From: Pelagibacteraceae bacterium AG-325-J17
Lineage (GTDB): Bacteria > Pseudomonadota > Alphaproteobacteria > Pelagibacterales > Pelagibacteraceae
Reading direction: 5' to 3'
Length of the DNA: 36,384 nucleotides
Assembly: GCA_003282825.1 (NCBI GenBank)
Contig: QBYM01000011.1
Span: 1 to 36,384 of the forward strand
Below, one piece after another: positions 27,449-35,777 of this stretch; the first letter of the stretch is position 1, and every line of letters starts with the position of its first letter. Under the pieces are notes generated by a model, which worked only from the letters and a program-made list of their open reading frames with translations, searched no databases and was not told where the DNA came from. Both the position numbers and the translations under genes were made by a program.

Positions 27449-28677
27449 TTTCCACATTAGAAAAAGAAATTACATTTAGATTTTTGAAAGCTAGAAAAAA
27501 AGATGGTTTTCTAAATGTTATTTCAATTTTCTCATTTATCGGAATAGGCTTGGGGGTTGCTATTCTAATAATTGTTATGTCAGTAATGAATGGATTCAGA
27601 ACTGAATTAATTAATAAGATTGTAGGTTTTAATTCACATATAACTGTAGAACCTTATGAAGAAATAATTGAAATTGATAAATTAAAAAAAACAAATTTAA
27701 ATTTGATTTCAGAAAATCTGATCTTAAGTAATTCTGGAGAGTCTATAATAATAAAAAAAGATAAATCTAAAGGTTTAGTTCTCAGGGGATACTCGAGAAA
27801 GGGTTTTTCAAGTCTTAAAATTATAAATGATGAAACATTTGTTGGTAATAAAAATGGTTTAATTGAGAATTATATATCCATAGGAAAAGAACTAAGTTTT
27901 ACTCTTGGCCTTAAAATTGGTGATGATATTACAATTATGTCATCCTCAGGAATAGAAACTATAATAGGGAATCTTCCTAAAAAGAAAACTTTTACAGTTA
28001 TTTCACTTTTTGAAAGTGGTTTAGCTGACTTTGATAACAATATTGCTTTTATCAATTTAGATACCTTAAATGAGTTTTTTAATTTAGATGAAAAAGATAC
28101 AAATTTAGAAATTTACTTAAAAAATCCACAAAATATAGAAGATCAAAAAATAGTTGTTCAAAAAATATTTCCTAATGATTTTGTTTATAGTTGGGCCGAT
28201 ATAAATAGTTCATTATTTTCAGCTTTAAAGGTTGAAAGAAATGTAATGTTTATAATACTTTCATTAATAATTGTTGTTGCTGCATTCAATATAATTTCTG
28301 GTTTGACAATTTTAGTTAAAAATAAAACACGTGATATAGCCATTTTAAAATCTATAGGGGTTTTAAATAAGTCCATAATTAAAATATTTTTTTTAGTTGG
28401 TGTAATTATTGGTACCTCAGCAACAATTTTTGGAATTTTATTAGGAGTTACATTTTCATTATATGTTGAAAATTTACGACAATTCTTAAGTAATGTTTTT
28501 AATATTAGTTTATTTCCAGAAGAAATTTATTTTTTAAGTTCTATGCCCTCTGAAATTAATCCAACTTCGATTTTCTTCATTTCTCTATGTTCAATTTTAA
28601 TAACTATTTTAGTTTCAATTTTTCCTGCTTTGAAAGCAGCAAAATTAGATCCAATTAAAGCACTTAAATATGAGTAA
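27445..28677 (+). CDS. lolE: Lipoprotein-releasing ABC transporter permease, LolC/LolE family
   Basis: Inner-membrane permease of 410 residues that helps extract lipoproteins for delivery to the outer membrane. The N-terminus has FRFLKARKKDGFLNVISIFS, then helix 1 (about 25-45) ending MSVMNGFR; a periplasmic domain follows, then three C-terminal helices (about 270-295, 310-340, 373-395) and the closing PALKAAKLDPIKALKYE. The start is an uncommon TTG at 27445, within the proS stop (TTGA); no ATG lies close by in frame, and the family N-terminus aligns well here. Only one permease gene is present, so the transporter probably uses two copies of it. It overlaps lolD by eight bases. Confidence 0.93.
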   Translation: MISTLEKEITFRFLKARKKDGFLNVISIFSFIGIGLGVAILIIVMSVMNGFRTELINKIVGFNSHITVEPYEEIIEIDKLKKTNLNLISENLILSNSGESIIIKKDKSKGLVLRGYSRKGFSSLKIINDETFVGNKNGLIENYISIGKELSFTLGLKIGDDITIMSSSGIETIIGNLPKKKTFTVISLFESGLADFDNNIAFINLDTLNEFFNLDEKDTNLEIYLKNPQNIEDQKIVVQKIFPNDFVYSWADINSSLFSALKVERNVMFIILSLIIVVAAFNIISGLTILVKNKTRDIAILKSIGVLNKSIIKIFFLVGVIIGTSATIFGILLGVTFSLYVENLRQFLSNVFNISLFPEEIYFLSSMPSEINPTSIFFISLCSILITILVSIFPALKAAKLDPIKALKYE

Positions 28678-29347
28678 TCTGATTAAAATTTCAAATTTGA
28701 ACAAATCTTTTGAAAATTTAAAAAAGATAAATGTTCTAAAAAAAGTTTCTTACAAATTTAAAAAAGGAAAAATTTATTCAATTATAGGTCCTTCAGGATC
28801 AGGTAAATCTACCTTACTAAACCTCCTATCATTAATTGATAGACCTTCATCAGGATCAGTTATGATTGATGATAACAATATTAATTTTAATGATTCACAA
28901 AGTAATGATTTACTAAGGGCTAAAAAAATTGGAATTATCTATCAACAGGATAATCTTCTTTCTGATTTCACAGCCTTAGAAAACATATACATGGCAAGTC
29001 TAGCAGCAGGTAATAACAAAGAACTTTCACTTTCTAAGGCTAAATCATTGTTAAAAAAAGTTGGATTAACAAGTCGAATTAATCATTTACCATCTCAACT
29101 TTCAGGTGGAGAGAAACAACGTATCTCGATTGCGAGAGCTTTAATAAACAATCCTCAAATTATTTTGGCAGATGAACCAACAGGTAGTTTAGATTTAAAT
29201 ACAGCAAAAGGAATTTTTGATCTTCTCAAAAATCAAATAAATTCCACTAGATTAATTATATTTGCAACTCATAATAGATTTTTTGCAAATAAGTCAGATT
29301 GCTTATTGGAAATAGTTAATGGTAATATAAAAACCATTAATGAATAA
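28670..29347 (+). CDS. lolD: LolD, lipoprotein-releasing ABC transporter ATPase
   Basis: ATPase subunit of 225 residues that powers lipoprotein release together with the upstream permease. Walker A is GPSGSGKST, the Q loop YQQDNLL, the ABC signature LSGGEKQRISIARAL, Walker B IILADEPTGSLD and the switch His ATHNRFF. Length and motifs are those of the LolD/MacB class. Both ends overlap neighbours by eight bases (ATGAGTAA and ATGAATAA). Confidence 0.95.
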   Translation: MSNLIKISNLNKSFENLKKINVLKKVSYKFKKGKIYSIIGPSGSGKSTLLNLLSLIDRPSSGSVMIDDNNINFNDSQSNDLLRAKKIGIIYQQDNLLSDFTALENIYMASLAAGNNKELSLSKAKSLLKKVGLTSRINHLPSQLSGGEKQRISIARALINNPQIILADEPTGSLDLNTAKGIFDLLKNQINSTRLIIFATHNRFFANKSDCLLEIVNGNIKTINE

Positions 29348-32300
29348 GACTCAAAAGGAAAATTTTAATCATTTAAAAATCCATTCACAATATTCGATAT
29401 GTGAAGGTGCGATTAAAATTGATGAATTAAAAGATTATACAAAAGAAAATAAGATTAAAGCACTAGCTTTGTGTGACTCTGAAAATTTATGTGGTGCTCT
29501 AGAATTTGCTGAAAAACTATCAAAAGCTGGAACCCAACCAATTATCGGTAGTCAAATAAATTTCAAGATTAACGATACGATTGGATTATTGCCTCTGTTT
29601 GCTTTAAATGAAAATGGTTATAAAAGAATAATTGAATTATCATCTTTATCATATCTTAAAAATGATAGCCTTTCTGATCCTCATTTAATTTTTGATGAGT
29701 TATTAAATAAAACAGAGGGGCTAGCTCTATTTTCAGGAACTATAAATGGACTTTTTGGAAAATTATTTAACAAGGGTAAATTTAATGAAATACAGGGAAT
29801 TTATACAAAATTAAAATCTAAATATGAAGATCGTTTTTACATAGAAATACAAAGACATGGGGATCAAAATGAAATTGCATTTGAAAAATTTAATTTATCG
29901 AATTCTCTAAATTTAGAAATTCCCTTAATAGCAACAAATGAGGTCTATTATTTAGATAAAAATATGCATGAGGCACATGATGCTTTAATATGTATAAAGA
30001 ATAAGACATATATTAATGAAAAAAACAGGATCAAATATTCAAATCAACATTATTTAAAAAATAATTCAGAAATGAGTGAACTTTTTGCTGATTTACCTGA
30101 AGCTTTAGAAAATAATTATAATTTTCCCTATCGATGTAGTTTTAGACCTCTTTCTTCAAAACCTATTTTGCCAAATATTAGTTCTAATGAAGGTGAAAAT
30201 GCTGATGAAATCTTAAAAAGAAATTCTCTTGAAGGTTTAAAAGAAAAATTTAAGAGAATTTTTAAAGTTCAAAATGAACAAACTGACTCAAATGAAATTT
30301 ATCTACAATATAAAGATAGATTAGACCATGAATTAGATATTATTATTGAAATGAAATATGCAAGTTATTTCCTAATTGTATCAGATTACATTAAATGGGC
30401 TAAAGAAAATGATATACCAGTTGGACCGGGAAGAGGATCTGGAGCAGGATCATTAGTTGCTTGGTGTCTTTCTATAACTGATGTTGATCCAATTAAATTT
30501 AATCTTATATTTGAAAGATTTTTAAATCCTGACCGTATTTCTATGCCTGATTTTGATATCGATTTTTGTGAGGAAAAAAGAGATTTAGTATTTGAATATT
30601 TAACAAAAAAATACAAGGATAGTGTTGCTCATATAATTACTTTTGGAAAGTTAAAAGCCAGAATGGTTATCCGAGATGTTGGTAGAGTCTTGGGTTTATC
30701 TTATGGTTATGTTGATAGTATTTCTAAAATGATACCTTTCGACCCTTCAAGACCCCAAAATTTAACAGAATGTATTGCTGGAGAACCTAGATTACAAAAA
30801 CTTATTAATGAGGATATTAGGGTAAAAAAACTTACGGATCTTTCATTGAAACTTGAGGGATTAAATCGAAATGTTGCAACACATGCCGCTGGAGTGGTTA
30901 TAGCTGACAAAAAACTTACTGAAATAGTTCCATTATATAAAGACATTTCAGCAAATTTATTATTACCATCTACACAATTTGACATGTATTCAGCTGAAAA
31001 TGCTGGACTAATAAAATTTGATTTTTTGGGGTTAAAAACTTTAACTGTAATTAACAACACACAAAAATTGATAAGAAAAAAAAATAAGGATTTTAATATA
31101 GAAAATATCAATTTTGATGATCAAAAAGTTTTTGAATTGTTATCTTCTGGTAAAACTGTTGGTTTATTTCAAGTTGAGAGCGCAGGTATGAGAGAGGCTT
31201 TAATTCAGATGAAACCAAACCATATAGAGGATATCATTGCTTTAGTTGCTTTATACAGACCAGGACCAATGAGCAATATTCCAACTTATAATGATTGTAA
31301 ACATGGAAAGCAAGAACCAGATTACTTACATCCTTTACTAGAAGAAATATTAAAACCAACCTATGGTGTTATTATCTATCAAGAACAAGTTATGCAAATT
31401 GCACAAAAGTTATCTGGTTTTACCGCAGGCCAAGCAGATATTTTAAGAAGAGCTATGGGAAAGAAAAAAAGAGCCGAATTAGAAAGACAAAAACAAAGTT
31501 TTATAGCTGGAGCAGTAAATAACGGTATTAGTAAAGATGTTGCTGCTGGAATTTTTTTAAAAATAGAACCATTTGCTGAATATGGTTTTAACAAAAGTCA
31601 TGCTGCTGCTTATGCAATAATTTCATATCAGACTGCATTTTTAAAAACTTATTATCCTAAAGAATTTATTGCAGCTTCTATGACTATGGATATTTCTAAT
31701 CAAAATAAATTGAGCGAATTTTACGAAGAACTTAAAAGATTAGATGTGAATATTATTAGACCGGATATTAATGAATGTTTTGCAGATTTTAAAACAGATG
31801 ACGAAAAATTTTATTATGCATTAGGTGGTATAAAAGCTGTTGGTTTTGAAGCAGTATCAAATATTGTTGAAGAAAGAGTTAAGAATGGAAAATTTAATTC
31901 AATAACAGATTTTATAAATCGTATTAGTCCCAAGGATATTAATAAATTACAATTAGAGGGTTTAGTTAAAGCTGGTGCATTTGATAAATTAAACATTAAT
32001 CGACAATCATTATTCAACTCTATACCAAATTTAATTAAAAAATCTAAAAATATTTTTGAAAATAAATCTGCTAATCAAATAGATTTATTTGGTGAAAATG
32101 AAAATCAAGAAAATGAAATTTTATCAAACACTGAAGATTGGGAATTTGAAGAAAGGTTATCTAAAGAGTTTGAAGCTGTAGGATTTTTTATTTCTAACCA
32201 TCCTTTAAATCAGTATAAAGAGGTATTTAATGATTATAATATTATTGATTATCAATCATTTAATACTGATGAAAATTTGAAAGACTCAAATATAGCTGCA

Positions 32301-32756
32301 ACTTTACTTAAAATTCAGGAAAGAAAAACTGCTAAAGGAAATGCATATGCCGTTTTGAAATTAACAGATCTAAATAGTGTTTTTGAACTATTTATATTTT
32401 CAGATACTTTACAATTAAATCGTGAAATTTTAAAAGAAGGAAGCTCACTAATTTTAACCCTAATTAAGTCTATCTCAGATGGAGAAAATAGATTTAGAAG
32501 AATTAACGTTCAAAAAATAGCCTCTTTAAAAGACCTATTAAATAAACCAATAGAGGAAGTGACATTTAAACTTAAATCTGTACAAGAATTATCTGAGATA
32601 TCGAAATTTTTACCTAAATTGGGAGATACTTTAATTAAGATTAAATTAAGTGATGAAAAAAATAATTTTGATTTTCAACTAAAAAAAAAGAGAAATATTG
32701 ATAGAAAAACTATTAATCTTATTAGAAATAAGGAAATTTCAGCAGTTATAGGATAA
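29340..32756 (+). CDS. dnaE: DNA polymerase III alpha subunit
   Basis: Replicative polymerase of 1138 residues. An N-terminal PHP domain (HSQYSICEGA, LALCDSENLCGALEF) lacks several canonical metal-binding residues, so proofreading should depend on a separate DnaQ. The polymerase core has GPGRGSGAGSLVAWCL and the catalytic PDFDIDFCEEKR, then FLGLKTLTVI, YGVIIYQEQVMQIA and FNKSHAAAYAIISYQTAFLK. Helix-hairpin-helix and OB-fold regions follow (about 820-1060), with a beta-clamp-binding-like QIDLFGENE near residue 917. It is the last gene of the long co-directional run begun by nuoA. Confidence 0.96.
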   Translation: MNKTQKENFNHLKIHSQYSICEGAIKIDELKDYTKENKIKALALCDSENLCGALEFAEKLSKAGTQPIIGSQINFKINDTIGLLPLFALNENGYKRIIELSSLSYLKNDSLSDPHLIFDELLNKTEGLALFSGTINGLFGKLFNKGKFNEIQGIYTKLKSKYEDRFYIEIQRHGDQNEIAFEKFNLSNSLNLEIPLIATNEVYYLDKNMHEAHDALICIKNKTYINEKNRIKYSNQHYLKNNSEMSELFADLPEALENNYNFPYRCSFRPLSSKPILPNISSNEGENADEILKRNSLEGLKEKFKRIFKVQNEQTDSNEIYLQYKDRLDHELDIIIEMKYASYFLIVSDYIKWAKENDIPVGPGRGSGAGSLVAWCLSITDVDPIKFNLIFERFLNPDRISMPDFDIDFCEEKRDLVFEYLTKKYKDSVAHIITFGKLKARMVIRDVGRVLGLSYGYVDSISKMIPFDPSRPQNLTECIAGEPRLQKLINEDIRVKKLTDLSLKLEGLNRNVATHAAGVVIADKKLTEIVPLYKDISANLLLPSTQFDMYSAENAGLIKFDFLGLKTLTVINNTQKLIRKKNKDFNIENINFDDQKVFELLSSGKTVGLFQVESAGMREALIQMKPNHIEDIIALVALYRPGPMSNIPTYNDCKHGKQEPDYLHPLLEEILKPTYGVIIYQEQVMQIAQKLSGFTAGQADILRRAMGKKKRAELERQKQSFIAGAVNNGISKDVAAGIFLKIEPFAEYGFNKSHAAAYAIISYQTAFLKTYYPKEFIAASMTMDISNQNKLSEFYEELKRLDVNIIRPDINECFADFKTDDEKFYYALGGIKAVGFEAVSNIVEERVKNGKFNSITDFINRISPKDINKLQLEGLVKAGAFDKLNINRQSLFNSIPNLIKKSKNIFENKSANQIDLFGENENQENEILSNTEDWEFEERLSKEFEAVGFFISNHPLNQYKEVFNDYNIIDYQSFNTDENLKDSNIAATLLKIQERKTAKGNAYAVLKLTDLNSVFELFIFSDTLQLNREILKEGSSLILTLIKSISDGENRFRRINVQKIASLKDLLNKPIEEVTFKLKSVQELSEISKFLPKLGDTLIKIKLSDEKNNFDFQLKKKRNIDRKTINLIRNKEISAVIG

Positions 32757-32763
32757 TTAATAC

Positions 32764-32792
32764 TTGTTAATTACCAAATTTCTTAGTAAATA
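32764..32792 (+). promoter_or_regulatory. Candidate sigma70 promoter for the rpsB operon
   Basis: TTGTTA (32764-32769) and TAAATA (32787-32792) lie 17 bases apart. Initiation near 32799 would give an 87-base leader that contains the whole structured element. Its matches to consensus are moderate and the region is AT-rich. Confidence 0.4.
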
Positions 32793-32816
32793 ATTCTCAA
32801 ATTAAATTAACACGCA

Positions 32817-32879
32817 CACAGTTGTTGGTTTTATACCTCCGGTCCTTTATTGGAAATTACTGTGGTGGCTTAACCGGGA
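32817..32879 (+). ncRNA. rpsB (ribosomal protein S2) leader RNA element
   Basis: The spacer before rpsB has a locally higher G+C block than its surroundings. CACAGT (32817-32822) can pair with ACTGTG (32859-32864), and CCGGT (32839-32843) with ACCGG (32873-32877). The two helices interleave, forming a pseudoknot. The second covers the start of GGGA (32876-32879), the probable ribosome binding site seven bases before the ATG. A minor hairpin GGT/ACC (32827-32829, 32835-32837) fits in the first loop. A structured element preceding S2 genes has been reported for Pelagibacter, so autogenous control by S2 is the likely role. Confidence 0.65.
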
Positions 32880-32885
32880 ATAAAT

Positions 32886-33701
32886 ATGAAGATACCTAAC
32901 GTAACAATACAACAATTATTAGAAGCAGGAGTTCATCTTGGTCATAAGACATTAAGATGGAATCCAAAAATGAAAAAATATATTTTTGGAAAAAGAGATT
33001 CTATCCATATTATAGATTTAACTCAAACACTTGAACTAACCAAGGTTGCTTTAGAAAAAGTATACGAGACAGTATCAAATAATGGAAAAATTTTATTTGT
33101 ATCAACGAAAAAACAAGCATCAGAGGCAATAGCTGAAGTTGCTAAAGAAACTAATCAATATTTTGTAAACTATAGATGGTTAGGTGGCATGCTTACAAAT
33201 TGGGGAACAATTTCAAATTCAATTAAGAAACTCAAAAAATTAGAAGTTGATTTGATTGCTGAAAATAGAGGTTTCACTAAAAAGGAACTCCTTAAAATGA
33301 GTGTTAAAAAAGACAAGTTACAAAGATCGTTAGGTGGTATTTCGGATATGAAAAAAGTACCTGATTTAGTTTTCATAATAGACACAAATTATGAGTCATT
33401 AGCCATTCAAGAGTCAGTAAAATTAGGAATACCGATTATTGCAATTCTAGACAGCAATTCAAATCCAGATGGTATTGATTATCCTATACCAGGTAATGAT
33501 GATGCCAGAAGATCAATTGATTTATACTGTAACTTGATAAAAGAAACTATCGAAACTGCACAGAAAGTAGCACCTTCAGTCGAACCAAAAAAGGTTTTAG
33601 AAAAAAAAGATAAATCTGAAAAAACTAAAACTGTTGCAGAAATTGATAGAGAAAAATTGGAAAAAAAATTCCCCAAAAAAAAAGCGGAGAAACTTAATTA
33701 A
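32886..33701 (+). CDS. rpsB: 30S ribosomal protein S2
   Basis: Small-subunit protein of 271 residues. Signatures: [20 protein letters not shown] near the N-terminus, [42 protein letters not shown], and [11 protein letters not shown]. The C-terminus carries an extra Lys/Glu-rich tail of about 40 residues ([10 protein letters not shown]...KKKAEKLN). It heads the rpsB-tsf-frr-uppS-cdsA run and is probably controlled through its leader element. tsf begins one base after the stop. Confidence 0.98.
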   Translation: MKIPNVTIQQLLEAGVHLGHKTLRWNPKMKKYIFGKRDSIHIIDLTQTLELTKVALEKVYETVSNNGKILFVSTKKQASEAIAEVAKETNQYFVNYRWLGGMLTNWGTISNSIKKLKKLEVDLIAENRGFTKKELLKMSVKKDKLQRSLGGISDMKKVPDLVFIIDTNYESLAIQESVKLGIPIIAILDSNSNPDGIDYPIPGNDDARRSIDLYCNLIKETIETAQKVAPSVEPKKVLEKKDKSEKTKTVAEIDREKLEKKFPKKKAEKLN

Positions 33702-33702
33702 A

Positions 33703-34554
33703 ATGAGTGATATTGAAAAAGTAAAAAAACTCAGAGATGCTACAGGTGCTGGCTTTAAAGACTGTAATTCAGCTATCAAAGAATCTGGTGGTGATTTAGA
33801 TAAAGCTGTTGAAATTTTAAGAGTAAAAGGAATTTCAAAAGCATCAAAAAAAATGTCTAGAGATGCCAAAGAAGGAGTTGTAGCAATCAGTGGAGATGAA
33901 AAAAAAACTTCTATAATAGAAGTTAATTGTGAAACTGACTTTGTCGCAAAAAATGATGATTTTATTAATTTTGTTAAGGAATTAAGTGAACTTAATAATC
34001 AAAACGACTCTAATATTGAAGATTTAAAAAAAGGAAAAATGAAAAATGGCGAAACTGTTGAAAATAACTTAATTGCTCTTATTGCAAAAATAGGAGAAAA
34101 AATTACAATTGGTAAGACAATAACTATCTCAAATTCCTCATCAATAAACTATCAATATTTACATACCGTTGTTAAAGATAATTTAGCTAAATTAGCAGTT
34201 ATTGTTTCTTTAGAAACTAAAGATAATTCTGATACAGTGAAAACTTTTGGTAAACAATTATCGATGCATATTGCTGCTTCTAATCCGTTAGCTTTAGAGT
34301 CTAATCAAATTGATAAAGCTATAATTGATAAAGAACAAGAATTAGTAACTGAAGAACTAAAAAATTCTGGTAAACCAGAAGATATTGCCAAAAAAATAAG
34401 TTTAGGAAAAATGAACAAGTTTAAAGAAGAAAATTCTCTTTTAACACAAGCTTGGGTAATGGAGCCAAAGAAAAAAGTTCAAGATGTTTTAAAAGAACTT
34501 GCTATTAATGATTTGAAGATCAAGGAGTTTAGCAGAATTAAAATAGGGGAATAA
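33703..34554 (+). CDS. tsf: Elongation factor Ts
   Basis: Guanine nucleotide exchange factor for EF-Tu, 283 residues. The N-terminal UBA-like module has [19 protein letters not shown]; the exchange core has [15 protein letters not shown], and a second core subdomain follows with [14 protein letters not shown]. The ATG at 33703 is chosen over an in-frame ATG at 33634 inside rpsB because EF-Ts proteins begin a few residues before the VKxLRxxTGAG motif. Its stop is directly followed by the frr ATG; pyrH, commonly found here, is absent. Confidence 0.97.
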   Translation: MSDIEKVKKLRDATGAGFKDCNSAIKESGGDLDKAVEILRVKGISKASKKMSRDAKEGVVAISGDEKKTSIIEVNCETDFVAKNDDFINFVKELSELNNQNDSNIEDLKKGKMKNGETVENNLIALIAKIGEKITIGKTITISNSSSINYQYLHTVVKDNLAKLAVIVSLETKDNSDTVKTFGKQLSMHIAASNPLALESNQIDKAIIDKEQELVTEELKNSGKPEDIAKKISLGKMNKFKEENSLLTQAWVMEPKKKVQDVLKELAINDLKIKEFSRIKIGE

Positions 34555-35106
34555 ATGTTTGATGAAAAATCGCATAGCCTCAAAATGGATAAGTCTATAG
34601 AAGCTTTTACTAAAGAGCTATCATCCTTAAGAACTGGAAGGGCTAATGCAGCCATGTTGGATCTTGTTAAAGTAGATGTTTATGGTCAACAAATGCCCAT
34701 TAATCAAATTGCTAGTATTACCACTCCAGAACCAAGAATGATAAATATCCAGGTTTGGGACCAAAATAATGTTCCACTCATAGATGCAGCTATTCAAAAG
34801 TCTGAATTAGGATTAAACCCACAAATAGATGGTCAATTAATTAGATTGCCAATACCAGAATTAAATGAAGAAAGAAGAACTGAACTTAAAAAATTGATCA
34901 AAAATATGGGTGAAAAATGTAAAATCTCAATAAGAAATATCCGAAGAGATGCTAATGAGGAACTAAAAAAACTTTTGAAGTCAAAAGAAATAGGTGAAGA
35001 TGAAGAAAAATCTTTTGAAAAAAATGTTCAAACAATTACAGATAATCATATTAAAATTGTTGACGATAAAGTTTCATCAAAAGAAAAAGAAATAATGACT
35101 ATATGA
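34555..35106 (+). CDS. frr: Ribosome recycling factor
   Basis: tRNA-shaped factor of 183 residues that splits post-termination ribosomes with EF-G. Conserved parts include ELSSLRTGRANAAMLD near residues 22-37, YGQQMPINQIASITTPEPRM, and the C-terminal helix KISIRNIRRDANEELKKL. A good Shine-Dalgarno-like sequence (AGGGGA) sits just before the ATG, within the end of tsf, one of the few clear ones in the window. It overlaps uppS by four bases (ATGA). Confidence 0.98.
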   Translation: MFDEKSHSLKMDKSIEAFTKELSSLRTGRANAAMLDLVKVDVYGQQMPINQIASITTPEPRMINIQVWDQNNVPLIDAAIQKSELGLNPQIDGQLIRLPIPELNEERRTELKKLIKNMGEKCKISIRNIRRDANEELKKLLKSKEIGEDEEKSFEKNVQTITDNHIKIVDDKVSSKEKEIMTI

Positions 35107-35777
35107 ACCCTTTAAATCATGTAGCCATTATCATGGATGGTAATGGAAGATGGGGTTTAAAGTACAAGAATTCACGTAACGCAGGACATAAAGCAGGATT
35201 AAATACTGTTGAAAAAATAATCAAAGAAACAATTAAAAATAAAATAACTTATTTAACTTTATTTGCATTTTCTACAGAAAATTGGAAAAGACCTAAAAAA
35301 GAAATTAACTATTTATTTGGTTTATTAGAAAATTTTTTAATAAATAGGATAGAGGATCTTCATAAGCAAAATATTAAACTAAAAATTTTAGGATCAAAAA
35401 AATTTTCACCTAAATTGAATAAACTTTTGAATAATTCAGAAAGAAAGACATTAAATAATACTAAGTTACAAATTAATCTTGCATTAAATTATGGCTCTAA
35501 GTCTGAATTAATTGATGCTTTAAAAAAAATGAAAAAAAGCAAAAACACTATAAATGAAAAAAATTTAAGTAGGAATTTACAGACTAAGAATATACCAGAT
35601 CCTGATTTACTAATTAGAACAGGTAATACAAAGAGATTAAGTAATTTTTTACTGTGGCAGTTAGCATATTCAGAAATATTCTTTGAAAAAAAATTATGGC
35701 CTACTTTTAATGCAAAAGACTATAATAAGATAATTAAAGAATACAAAAATATAAAGAGAAATTTTGGTAAAATTTAA
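35103..35777 (+). CDS. uppS: Undecaprenyl diphosphate synthase (isoprenyl transferase)
   Basis: Cis-prenyltransferase of 224 residues that makes the C55 lipid carrier for peptidoglycan and other glycans. The N-terminal motif is HVAIIMDGNGRWG with the catalytic Asp; FAFSTENWKRP holds the Ser/Glu/Trp/Arg cluster; the C-terminal IPP-binding region reads PDLLIRTGNTKRLSNFLLWQ and AYSEIFF. The loop GNTKR differs from the usual GGE(H/Q)R form, although the Arg and Ser residues are kept. It overlaps cdsA by one base. Confidence 0.95.
   Translation: MNPLNHVAIIMDGNGRWGLKYKNSRNAGHKAGLNTVEKIIKETIKNKITYLTLFAFSTENWKRPKKEINYLFGLLENFLINRIEDLHKQNIKLKILGSKKFSPKLNKLLNNSERKTLNNTKLQINLALNYGSKSELIDALKKMKKSKNTINEKNLSRNLQTKNIPDPDLLIRTGNTKRLSNFLLWQLAYSEIFFEKKLWPTFNAKDYNKIIKEYKNIKRNFGKI

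Noticed and set aside
30707..31111. Minus-strand frame of 134 residues inside dnaE
   Set aside because: It mirrors a conserved part of the polymerase; long antisense frames are common in this AT-rich codon use, and no start signal or domain is seen.
32757..32816. Rho-independent terminator after dnaE
   Set aside because: Only weak AT-only pairings are possible and there is no stable stem followed by a T run; the end of the long run may be Rho-dependent or read through.
33634..33702. Longer EF-Ts start inside rpsB
   Set aside because: The extra residues are the out-of-frame reading of the Lys-rich rpsB tail; EF-Ts homologues begin at the chosen ATG.
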